DNA from: DATAZK01 sp965199805
GTDB lineage: Bacteria; Actinomycetota; Actinomycetes; Frankiales; Frankiaceae
Assembly (NCBI GenBank): GCA_965199805.1
Contig: CBDATO010000001.1
Span: forward strand, 2,232,001-2,296,000
DNA: 64,000 bases
Direction of reading: 5' to 3'
Position numbers and translations under genes: made by a program. The notes beneath the pieces were generated by a model, which saw nothing but the letters and a program-made list of their open reading frames with translations, ran no database searches and had not been told where the DNA came from. Shown piece after piece: positions 54,267 to 62,120 of this stretch. Every line of letters begins with the position of its first letter. The first letter of the stretch is position 1.

Positions 54267-55193
54267 GTGCTGTCGCCGCGTGTGCCGGAGCTGTCGGCCC
54301 TTGAGCTGCTGCTGACGGTCGCCCGTGAGGGCAGCCTCGGGGCGGCGGCGCTCGTGCACGGGGTGTCGCAGCCGGCGGTGAGCTCACGCATCCGCACCAT
54401 CGAGCGTCTCGTCGGCTTCGCGGTCGTCGAGCGCACGGCCAGGGGATCGGCGCTGACCGCCCGCGGCGCCCTGCTGGCCGAGTGGGCTCAGACCGTGGTG
54501 CATGCGGCGACGGTCCTGGACGCCGGGATCGCCGCGCTCCGCACCGACGCGCGCGCCCGGCTCCGGCTCGCGGCCAGCCTGACGGTCGCGGAGTACCTGC
54601 TGCCCGTCTGGTTGGCGCGCTGGCGCGCGGAGCACCCCGATGTCGAGATCAGCCTGGCCGGGGTGAACAGCGCGGAGGCGGCGCGTCTGGTCCTCGCGGG
54701 CGAGGCCGATCTCGGCTTCACGGAGGGTCCGACGGCGCCTGCCCGGCTGTCGTCCCGGGTCATCGGACGCGACCGGCTGGTCGTCGTGGCGGCCCCCGAC
54801 CACCCGTGGGTACGCCGGCGGCGCCCCGTCGGGGTCGCCGAGCTCGCGCGCACCCCGCTGGTCGCCCGTGAGCCGGCGTCGGGCACCCGGATCGCCTTCG
54901 AGGCGGCCCTGCGCTCCGCGACACAGGACGTCCAGCTGTCGCCGGCCCCGCCGGTGCTGGAGCTGTCGACGACGAGCGCGGTCCGCGGGGCGGCGGCAGC
55001 GGGGGCCGCTCCCGCTGTCATCAGCGATCTGGCGGCCCGCGACGACATCGCGGCCGGCCGGCTCGTCGAGATCGCCGTCCCCGGTCTCGATCTCGGCCGT
55101 GAGCTACGGGCCGTCTGGCCGCGGGGCGGGCGGCCCACCGGCCTGGTGCGCGACCTGCTCGGCCTGATCGGCAGAGCGGCCCCGGGAGCCTGA
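54267..55193 (+). CDS. LysR-family transcriptional regulator
   Basis: The 308-residue protein has the LysR helix-turn-helix (LELLLTVAREGSLGAAALVHGVSQPAVSSRIRTIERLVG). The inducer-binding domain follows with RLRLAASLTVAEYLLPVWLARWRAEHPDVEI and LVVVAAPDHPW. GTG 54267 is chosen from the -10 and palindrome positions; ATG 54249 is the longer alternative. It is divergent from the TDT-ClC-CrcB operon, its likely target, and lies 18 bp upstream of a molybdoenzyme gene that it could also control. Confidence 0.9.
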   Translation: MLSPRVPELSALELLLTVAREGSLGAAALVHGVSQPAVSSRIRTIERLVGFAVVERTARGSALTARGALLAEWAQTVVHAATVLDAGIAALRTDARARLRLAASLTVAEYLLPVWLARWRAEHPDVEISLAGVNSAEAARLVLAGEADLGFTEGPTAPARLSSRVIGRDRLVVVAAPDHPWVRRRRPVGVAELARTPLVAREPASGTRIAFEAALRSATQDVQLSPAPPVLELSTTSAVRGAAAAGAAPAVISDLAARDDIAAGRLVEIAVPGLDLGRELRAVWPRGGRPTGLVRDLLGLIGRAAPGA

Positions 55194-55211
55194 CTCGACC
55201 GGGGGCAGAAT

Positions 55212-57233
55212 GTGCCCGTGCCGGTGCAGCGGGAGGACCGCCAGAGCTTCTGCCGCATCTGCAACGCCATGTGCGGGATCGTGGTGACGCTCGAGGGCGA
55301 GCAGGTGATCCGCGTACGCGGCGACGCCGAGCACCCGCTGTCGGAGGGCTACACCTGCCCCAAGGGCCGGGCGCTCCCGGAGTTCCACCACGACCCCCGG
55401 CGGCTCGACGTCCCGGTGCTCGAGGGCCGCACGGTCGCGTGGGAGACGCTGCTGGACGACCTCGCCGAACGGGTCGGGCGTACCACCCGCGAGGCGGGTC
55501 CGGGCGGGGTCGCCATGTACCTGGCCAGCGGCTCGGCGTTCGACAGCGCGGGCCGGCGGGCGGCGGAGCGCTTCCTGCGCGTGCTCGGCTCGCCGCAGAA
55601 GTACACCGCGACCACGATCGACACCCCGTCGAAGCCGCTGGTCGCCGAGCTCGTCGGCGGCTGGTCGGGCCTCACCCCGATCTGGGACGACGAGCGCTCC
55701 ACCCTGCTGGTGTTGATCGGGTCGAATCCGGTCGTCTCCCACGGCCACTCCAACGCCATGCCGTCGCCGCTCCGCCGGTTCCGTCGCCACCGGGCGCGCG
55801 GCGGCGAGCTCTGGGTCGTCGACCCCCGCCGCACCGAGACCGCCCGGGTCGCCGACCGCCACCTCGCGCCCCGGCCGGGCAGTGACTGGCTGGTCCTCGC
55901 CCATCTCGTACGCGCCCTGCTGCCCGAGCCGGGCACGCCCGCCGATGCGGCGTTACGCACCCGCGCCGAGGGCGTCGACGGGTTGCGGACCGCGCTGCTG
56001 CCGCTGACGCCGGAGGTGACGACCGCCGGTACGGGCCTCGCCGCCGCCGCGCTCGACGACCTCGTCGCGGCGATCCGCCGGCACGGGCGGGTGAGTGCGC
56101 TGACCGGCACCGGGGTGTCGATGAGCCGCACGGCCAACGTCGCCGAGTGGCTGCTGTGGGCGTTGCACGTGGTCACCGACTCCTACGACGAGCCCGGCGG
56201 CATGTGGTTCAACCCCGGATACCTGCTGCAGCTCGACACCCGTGACCTGCCGACGTCCGACGGCACCCCGGGCGCCGGCCCGCCGAGCCGGCCGGAGCTG
56301 CCGCGCCGCTTCGACGAGTGGCCGTGCGCCGCGTTGATCAGCGAGATCGAAGCCGGGCACGTACGCACCCTGTTCGTCGTCGGCGGCAACCCGGCCACCG
56401 CTTTTCCCGACGCCGCGCGAACCCGGGCGGCGTTCGCCTCGCTCGACACGCTCGCGGTGATCGACGTGCTGCCGACCGAGACCACGGAGCTGGCCACCCA
56501 CCTGCTGCCCGCGGTCGACGCGCTGGAGCGTGCCGACCTCCCCGTGCTGCTCGACAGCTACCAGCTCGCCGTCGCCACCCAGTTCACGCCCGCCATGGTG
56601 GCCCCGGTCGCCGAGCGGTGGCCGGTCTGGCGCATGTTCGCCGAGCTGGGTGAGCGGCTCGGCCTCGACGTCCTCGGCCGCGGCCAGACCGCTGCGACGG
56701 CGACCGACGAGTCGCTGCTGCGTCCGCTCGCCGAGCGCAGCCGGGGCGGCGCCGACACCGTCCTCGGCACCCCGGGCGGGATCGTCGCCAGCGGCGCCGT
56801 CTTCGGCTGGATCCGGCGGATCCTTCCCGAGGGCCGGTTCCGCCTCGCCCCGGCTCCGCTCGTCGGGCAGCTTGCGCAGGCCGTACGCGAGGAGACCGGT
56901 CAGCCCGGGGCGCAGCTGCAGCTGATCGCGCACCGCCAGCTGCGGACGATGAACTCCCAGCTGCGCAACCTCGCCGAGCTGGCGATCAGCGTGAGCCCCG
57001 CGCAGGCCGCCGAGCTCGGCGGCGACGGCACCGAGGTCGAGGTACGCGCCGGTGACCGGACCGTCCGCGGCACCCTGCGCGGCGACGAGGCCGTGCCCGA
57101 CGGGGTGGTCACGATCCCGCACGGCTGGTCGGGACCGAACGTCTCGGACCTGACCAGCGCCGTCGACGACATCGATCCGCTCACCGGCATGGTGCTGCAG
57201 TCGGCGATACCCGTCGGCATCCGGGCAGTCTGA
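55212..57233 (+). CDS. Molybdopterin-dependent oxidoreductase (DMSO reductase superfamily)
   Basis: The 673-residue protein has the N-terminal [4Fe-4S] motif C14-X2-C17-X3-C21-X27-C49 (FCRICNAMCG, GYTCPKG) and bis-MGD domains. These include LLVLIGSNPVVSHGH, WVVDPRRTETARVADRHLAPRPGSD, FVVGGNPATAFPD, and a C-terminal molydopterin-dinucleotide-binding domain (QLRNLAELAISVSPAQAAEL, VTIPHGW). In the segment TTIDTPSK, where a Mo-binding Cys usually lies, an Asp appears (by-eye alignment). The lack of a Tat signal suggests a cytoplasmic enzyme. Start GTG 55212 or 55218. Codon 248 is TTA. An MFS gene follows after 4 bp. Substrate unknown. Confidence 0.88.
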   Translation: MPVPVQREDRQSFCRICNAMCGIVVTLEGEQVIRVRGDAEHPLSEGYTCPKGRALPEFHHDPRRLDVPVLEGRTVAWETLLDDLAERVGRTTREAGPGGVAMYLASGSAFDSAGRRAAERFLRVLGSPQKYTATTIDTPSKPLVAELVGGWSGLTPIWDDERSTLLVLIGSNPVVSHGHSNAMPSPLRRFRRHRARGGELWVVDPRRTETARVADRHLAPRPGSDWLVLAHLVRALLPEPGTPADAALRTRAEGVDGLRTALLPLTPEVTTAGTGLAAAALDDLVAAIRRHGRVSALTGTGVSMSRTANVAEWLLWALHVVTDSYDEPGGMWFNPGYLLQLDTRDLPTSDGTPGAGPPSRPELPRRFDEWPCAALISEIEAGHVRTLFVVGGNPATAFPDAARTRAAFASLDTLAVIDVLPTETTELATHLLPAVDALERADLPVLLDSYQLAVATQFTPAMVAPVAERWPVWRMFAELGERLGLDVLGRGQTAATATDESLLRPLAERSRGGADTVLGTPGGIVASGAVFGWIRRILPEGRFRLAPAPLVGQLAQAVREETGQPGAQLQLIAHRQLRTMNSQLRNLAELAISVSPAQAAELGGDGTEVEVRAGDRTVRGTLRGDEAVPDGVVTIPHGWSGPNVSDLTSAVDDIDPLTGMVLQSAIPVGIRAV

Positions 57234-57237
57234 GCGG

Positions 57238-58440
57238 GTGGCTTTAACGCAGCAGTCCCCGACACGTCGATCCTGGCCGGCCGGGCTCGCCCTCTACGGC
57301 GTGGCGTACGCGTTCACCATCACGATGTTCGGCACCACGCTGCCCACCCCGCTCTACCCGCTCTACCGGGCCGAGATCGGCTTCTCGGACCTCATGGTCA
57401 CGGTCATCTACGCCATGTACGCGGTCGGCGTGCTCACCGCGCTCCTCTTCTTCGGGCAGCTGTCGGACCGGGTCGGCCGCCGTCCCGTGCTGCTCGCCGG
57501 GCTCGCCCTGTCGGCGCTGTCCGCCGTGGCCTTCCTCAGCCAGGGCGGGCTGGTCCCGATCTTCATCGGGCGCGTCGTGTCCGGGCTGTCGGCCGGCCTC
57601 TTCACCGGCACCGCGACGGCGACGCTCCTGGACCTCGCCCCGCCCGAGCGGCGCCCGCGGGCCACCCTCATCGCCACCGTCGTCAACATGGGCGGTCTCG
57701 GCCTCGGGCCGCTGCTCGCCGGCCTCGTCTCGCAGCACGTCGGGCTGCCGCTGCGCACCATCTTCATCGTCGACCTGGCCCTGCTCGTGCCCGCCGCGTA
57801 CGCGGTGCTGCGCATGCCGGAGCCGGTGACGCCGAGCGGGGGCTTCCGGGTCCGCCGCATCCGGCTGAGCGTGCCGGAGCAGGCCCGGGCGACCTTCGTC
57901 CGCGCGGCGCTGATCGGCTTCGCGGGCTTCGTCGTCCTCGGCCTCTTCAGCTCCGTCATCCCGTCGGCGCTCGGTGAGCTCATGAACGAGCACGACCGCG
58001 GCGTGATCGGGTCCGTCGTCTTCGCCGCCTTCCTGGCGTCGATCGTGGGACAGGTGGCCGTGCCGCGGCTCGGGCTCAACCGGGCGATGCCGGTCGGGTG
58101 CCTGCTCATCGTCGGCGGCATGGGGCTGCTCGCCGGTGCGCTCGAGGAGCACTCGGTGCTGCTGCTCGTCCTGGCCGCGCTGGTCGCCGGGCTCGGGCAG
58201 GGGCTCAGCTTCCGCTCGGGGCTCATGCTGATCAGCGCCGACGCCCCCGCCGAGCAGCGCGGCGAGGTGACGTCCGCCTTCTTCGCCGTCCTGTACGTCG
58301 GCATCTCGCTGCCGGTCGTGGTGGTCGGGATCGCGGCGCGCTCGGCAGGCCTGCAGCGCACCGGCGTCGTGACGGCTGCTTTGGTGGCCGCTCTCGCCGT
58401 CGTGACGCTCGTCCTGCTGACCCGGCGCCGGCCGGCCTGA
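57238..58440 (+). CDS. MFS transporter, DHA1-like
   Basis: The 400-residue protein has 12 predicted helices with motif A FGQLSDRVGRRPVLL, RVVSGLSAGLFTGTATATLLDL and VVNMGGLGLGPLLAGL. It resembles arabinose- or drug-efflux-type MFS proteins. The GTG start is 4 bp after the molybdoenzyme stop, so the two are co-transcribed. Export or uptake of the molybdoenzyme substrate or product is a reasonable inference. Confidence 0.9.
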   Translation: MALTQQSPTRRSWPAGLALYGVAYAFTITMFGTTLPTPLYPLYRAEIGFSDLMVTVIYAMYAVGVLTALLFFGQLSDRVGRRPVLLAGLALSALSAVAFLSQGGLVPIFIGRVVSGLSAGLFTGTATATLLDLAPPERRPRATLIATVVNMGGLGLGPLLAGLVSQHVGLPLRTIFIVDLALLVPAAYAVLRMPEPVTPSGGFRVRRIRLSVPEQARATFVRAALIGFAGFVVLGLFSSVIPSALGELMNEHDRGVIGSVVFAAFLASIVGQVAVPRLGLNRAMPVGCLLIVGGMGLLAGALEEHSVLLLVLAALVAGLGQGLSFRSGLMLISADAPAEQRGEVTSAFFAVLYVGISLPVVVVGIAARSAGLQRTGVVTAALVAALAVVTLVLLTRRRPA

Positions 58441-58497
58441 CCGACCCTCGCCGTGGGCCGGGCGACGGGCCCGTGTCCCGCGCCGGAAGCCGCGCGA

Positions 58498-58503
58498 TAG
58501 CTT
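58498..58503 (+). promoter_or_regulatory. -10 element (TAGCTT) of the enoyl-CoA hydratase gene
   Basis: TAGCTT lies about 50 bases before the ATG at 58550. Transcription would start near 58510 with a leader carrying CAGGAG. No clear -35 is visible. Confidence 0.35.
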
Positions 58504-58549
58504 CCGAGCGACTTGACCTCTGTCCGAAATCACGAAACAGGAGAAGCCC

Positions 58550-59452
58550 ATGGCTGACGAACTGGTACTGGTCGACAACCCGCTCCCGCACGTCCGGCGC
58601 ATCACGCTGAACCGTCCGGAGAAGCGCAACGCCCTGTTCCACCCCCTGCGCGGCGCGATCATCAACGCCCTGCAGGAGGGCGACATGGACAACGACATCA
58701 AGGTCATGATCGTCCGCGGTGCCGGGCCGTCGTTCTCGGCCGGTTACGACCTCGGCGGCGGCAACGAGGGCCTCGAGTACCCGAGCTACACCGCCCCGGG
58801 TGAGGGCCAGTGGCCGCGCCACGTCACCGACACCTGGATGGGCATCTGGGACATGTCCAAGCCCGTCATCGCCCAGGTGCACGGCTACTGCCTGGCCGGC
58901 GGCAGCGAGCTCGCGACCGGTTGCGACCTCGTCTACATGGCCGACGACGCCCAGATGGGTTACCCGGCCGTGCGCTTCGGCGTGCCGGACATGCACTTCC
59001 ACCCGTGGTTCCTGGGGATGCGCAAGGCCATGGAGATGTTCATGACCGGCAACTCGGTCAACGGCATCGAGGCCACCCGCTACGGCTGGGCCAACGCCTC
59101 CTTCCCGCTCGAGCAGCTCGAGGGCGAGGTCCTCAAGGTGGCCGAGCAGATCAGCCAGCTGCCGCTGGACGTCCTGCAGCTCAACAAGCGGGCCATCCAC
59201 CGCCAGATGGAGGCCATGGGCATCCGTGACGGCATCCGCGCCGGCACCGAGCTGTGCGCCCTCGGCACGCACACCCAGTCGATGGCCAACTTCGTCGCGT
59301 CCATCCGCGACAACGGCCTGACCGGCGCGCTGGACCGTCGCGACAGCAAGTTCGGCGACTACCGCACCACCGACCGGGCCGACGGCCTGCCGACCGACGA
59401 GGGCCAGGCAGACGCCGAGCGCCCGACCGGATCGGTCAAGTACGCCAGCTGA
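58550..59452 (+). CDS. Enoyl-CoA hydratase/isomerase family protein
   Basis: The 300-residue crotonase-fold protein has LNRPEKRNALFHPLRGAI, the CoA-binding oxyanion segment GAGPSFSAGYDL and HGYCLAGGSELATGCDLVYMADDAQMGYPAVRFGVP. The usual catalytic Glu positions appear as GGSELA and near FGVPDMHF; the second is not the typical E, so isomerase or other activity is possible. CAGGAG precedes the ATG. The gene is monocistronic, bounded by a perfect hairpin terminator. A role in acyl-CoA degradation fits the many SDR genes. Confidence 0.9.
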   Translation: MADELVLVDNPLPHVRRITLNRPEKRNALFHPLRGAIINALQEGDMDNDIKVMIVRGAGPSFSAGYDLGGGNEGLEYPSYTAPGEGQWPRHVTDTWMGIWDMSKPVIAQVHGYCLAGGSELATGCDLVYMADDAQMGYPAVRFGVPDMHFHPWFLGMRKAMEMFMTGNSVNGIEATRYGWANASFPLEQLEGEVLKVAEQISQLPLDVLQLNKRAIHRQMEAMGIRDGIRAGTELCALGTHTQSMANFVASIRDNGLTGALDRRDSKFGDYRTTDRADGLPTDEGQADAERPTGSVKYAS

Positions 59453-59471
59453 TCGGACGCCCGATGACGTA

Positions 59472-59508
59472 GTTGTGGCCCCTCGGCCCGCTTGTGAGGG
59501 GCCACAAC
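59472..59508 (+). terminator. Perfect hairpin terminator after the enoyl-CoA hydratase gene
   Basis: GTTGTGGCCCCTC (59472-59484) pairs perfectly with GAGGGGCCACAAC (59496-59508) around an 11-nt loop. It lies 20 bp after the stop. It is the strongest intrinsic-type hairpin in the last 10 kb and lies before an AT-richer stretch. Confidence 0.85.
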
Positions 59509-59601
59509 CGCGAATATCAGCGCAGGCACAATTGCCCAACATTTCCAGGACGTGAACTGCCCCGGACCTTAACGTCGGTCGCCTCGGGGGTGGGAAACGT
59601 C

Positions 59602-61905
59602 ATGAAACGGTCAGTATTCTTATCGCGACGCTTTGTAATCAGCGTGTTGGCGCTCGTGATGATTGCCGGCGCTTTGAGCGTCGGCGCCGTACGCGGTGCG
59701 CAACCGGCTGAAGCCGCGCCGGTGCCGGGCTTCTCGGACAAAGCCGTCCTTTCCGGCTTGAAGCATCCGACGAATCTCGAATTCGCCCCGGACGGGACGA
59801 TCTTCATCACCGAGAAGTCCGGGAAGATCTGGTCCTACACGTCCTTCACGGATCCCAGCCCGAAGCTCGTCATCGATCTCGGGCCCGAGGTCGACGACTA
59901 CTGGGACCGTGGCCTGCTCGGCCTCGCTGTCGCGCCGACCTACCCGGCCGACAACCACCTGTACGTCCTCTACGCCCGCGACGCCCCGCTCGGTGGTACG
60001 GCCCCGACCTGGAACGACGCGTGCCCCAGCCCGCCCGGTCCGACGACCGACGGCTGCATGGTCAGCGGGCGACTCGCCCGCCTCACGATCGAGAACGGGG
60101 TCGCGACGCAGGTGGAGCCGCTGCTCGACGGCTGGTGCCAGCAGTTCCCGAGCCACTCCATCGGCACGATCATGTTCGGCCCCGACGGCTACCTCTACGC
60201 AAGCGGAGGCGAGGGTGCGAGCTTCACCGCGGTCGACTACGGGCAGTTCGGCGCCGCCAAGCCGGGCAACGCGGCAAACGTCTGCGGCGACCCGCCGGGC
60301 GGCGTCGGCACAGCTCTCACGCCTCCCGCGGCGGAGGGTGGCTCCCTGCGGGCCCAGTCGGCGCTGCGTACCAACGGACCGGCCGTGCTCAACGGCAGCG
60401 TCATCCGCATCGACCCGGCCACCGGCGCGGCCGCCCCGGGCAACCCGTTCTCCGGCAGCAGCGACCCCGACAAGGCCCGGATCAGCGCGTTCGGCTTCCG
60501 CAACCCCTTCCGGATGACCACCCGGCCGGGCACCCGCGAGATCTGGGTCGGCGATGTCGGCCAGGGCCGCTCGGAGGAGATCGACCGCATCGTCGATCCC
60601 ACCGCCGCCGCGACGAACTTCGGCTGGCCCTGCTACGAGGGTGCCGGCATCAACACGGGCTTCCAGTCGGTCGGCCTCACCCAGTGCACGAACCTGTACC
60701 AGTCGCCCGGCTCGACGGTCGCGCCGTTCTACACGTACGACCACGCCGGCACCGTGACAACGGCGGACGGCTGCCCGACGGGTGGGTCGTCGATCACCGG
60801 GCTGGCCTTCTACGAGGGCACCAGCTATCCGGCGCCGTTCCGGAAGGCGCTGTACTTCACCGACCACACCCGGCAGTGCCTCTGGGCGATGGTGCCGGAC
60901 GCGTCGGGCACGCCCGATCCGGCGAACATCATCAGCCTCGGTCACGTCGCCGATCCGGTCGAGCTCGTCCAGGGGCCCGCGGCGTACGACAACGACCTCT
61001 TCTACGTGGCGCTCGACGGCGGGGCGATCCACCAGCTGAGCTACACGCCCGGCAACGCGCCGCCGACGGCCGTCGCCAAGGTGACGCCGGCCAGCGGCCA
61101 GGCCCCGCTCACCGTCAGCTTCACCGGCAGCGGCTCGACCGACCCCGAGAAGGGCGCGCTGAAGTTCGCCTGGAACTTCGGTGACGGCACCACGTCGACG
61201 GCGGTCTCGGGCACCCACGTCTACGTGAAGGCGGGCACGTACACGCCGACACTGACCGTGACCGACCCGCTGGGTCTCACGTCGTCCGCGACGGCGACCG
61301 TGCTCGCCGGCTCGGCGAAGGTCACCGTCCTCAACGTCGCGGTCACCAGCCCCACGGGCCTGCGGCGTGCCAAGTACCGCGTCGGCGACCGGCTGAACTT
61401 CTCCGCGACGGCGGTGGATGCCGCCAACCGCCCGATTCCCGCATCGAACTTCTCGTGGCACCTGTCGATCCACCACTGCGAGACGGTGACCAACTGCCAT
61501 GCGCACGACGGCGGCTCACTCAACGGCGTGAGCAAGGGCGCCTTCACCGCACCGGATCATCCGTATCCGTATTACCTGACCATCGAATTGACGGTGACGT
61601 TGCCGGGTACCAGCAATACCCTCGCCATGACGTCGAAATTCCAGCCGGAGACGGTCGCCGTCACGCTCAAGACCAATCAGACGGCGAAGATCCCGTTGAC
61701 GCTCGACGGTGTGTCGAAAGCCGCTCCGTACACGGTGACAATGGTGCGGGGTCACCTGAGCACCATCTCGGCGCCGAAGACGGTCTATCTCGCCGGCCAC
61801 AAGTACACGTTCACCTCGTGGTCGGACAAGGGCGCCGCTACGCACACGATCGTCGGCCCGATCGACCCGACGACGCGGACGGCGAACTACAAGAAGGTCT
61901 ACTGA
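59602..61905 (+). CDS. Secreted sugar/sorbosone-dehydrogenase-like beta-propeller protein with PKD domain
   Basis: The 767-residue protein has a Sec signal peptide (MKRSVFLSRRFVISVLALVMIAGALSVGAV, cleavage near PAEA-AP). A GSDH-type beta-propeller (about 45-480) follows with HPTNLEFAPDGTIFITEKSGKIW, LLGLAVAP.Y, GTIMFGPDGYLYASGGEG and AFGFRNPFRM..RPGTREIWVGDVGQGRSEEID, typical of PQQ-dependent soluble glucose dehydrogenase folds. A PKD domain (about 486-570, SGQAPLTVSFTGSGSTDPE, WNFGDGT) and a 200-residue beta-rich C-terminus complete it. PQQ binding is not established. ATG 59602 is preferred; the first codons include a rare TTA (59620-59622). Confidence 0.85.
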   Translation: MKRSVFLSRRFVISVLALVMIAGALSVGAVRGAQPAEAAPVPGFSDKAVLSGLKHPTNLEFAPDGTIFITEKSGKIWSYTSFTDPSPKLVIDLGPEVDDYWDRGLLGLAVAPTYPADNHLYVLYARDAPLGGTAPTWNDACPSPPGPTTDGCMVSGRLARLTIENGVATQVEPLLDGWCQQFPSHSIGTIMFGPDGYLYASGGEGASFTAVDYGQFGAAKPGNAANVCGDPPGGVGTALTPPAAEGGSLRAQSALRTNGPAVLNGSVIRIDPATGAAAPGNPFSGSSDPDKARISAFGFRNPFRMTTRPGTREIWVGDVGQGRSEEIDRIVDPTAAATNFGWPCYEGAGINTGFQSVGLTQCTNLYQSPGSTVAPFYTYDHAGTVTTADGCPTGGSSITGLAFYEGTSYPAPFRKALYFTDHTRQCLWAMVPDASGTPDPANIISLGHVADPVELVQGPAAYDNDLFYVALDGGAIHQLSYTPGNAPPTAVAKVTPASGQAPLTVSFTGSGSTDPEKGALKFAWNFGDGTTSTAVSGTHVYVKAGTYTPTLTVTDPLGLTSSATATVLAGSAKVTVLNVAVTSPTGLRRAKYRVGDRLNFSATAVDAANRPIPASNFSWHLSIHHCETVTNCHAHDGGSLNGVSKGAFTAPDHPYPYYLTIELTVTLPGTSNTLAMTSKFQPETVAVTLKTNQTAKIPLTLDGVSKAAPYTVTMVRGHLSTISAPKTVYLAGHKYTFTSWSDKGAATHTIVGPIDPTTRTANYKKVY

Positions 61906-61916
61906 CGGGGAGCTCT

Positions 61917-61945
61917 CCGGGGCCCTGAACGGACGGGTGCCCCGG
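61917..61945 (+). terminator. Hairpin after the propeller protein gene
   Basis: CCGGGGC (61917-61923) and GCCCCGG (61939-61945) are perfect complements around a 15-nt loop, 12 bp after the stop. There is no T-tract. Probable terminator. Confidence 0.45.
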
Positions 61946-62007
61946 GGCGGTGCCGGCGACGGCGGAGCGACCGATGACTTCCGGCCGGGCCGGACGTCGT
62001 ACGCGCA

Positions 62008-62023
62008 GTGGGACAGATCCCAC
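62008..62023. promoter_or_regulatory. Perfect inverted repeat upstream of the MmpL gene
   Basis: GTGGGA and TCCCAC form a perfect pair around CAGA (62008-62023), about 100 bp before the MmpL start. It is a candidate operator; no regulator gene is adjacent within the window. Confidence 0.35.
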
Positions 62024-62120
62024 AACGGCGCGGGCGAGAAATGGTTGGCGTCCTGCCACCAGGTCTTGCTTTGATCATTTCGCCCACCCGTCTGGTTCGT
62101 GACCGCCCCGGGAGATCACC

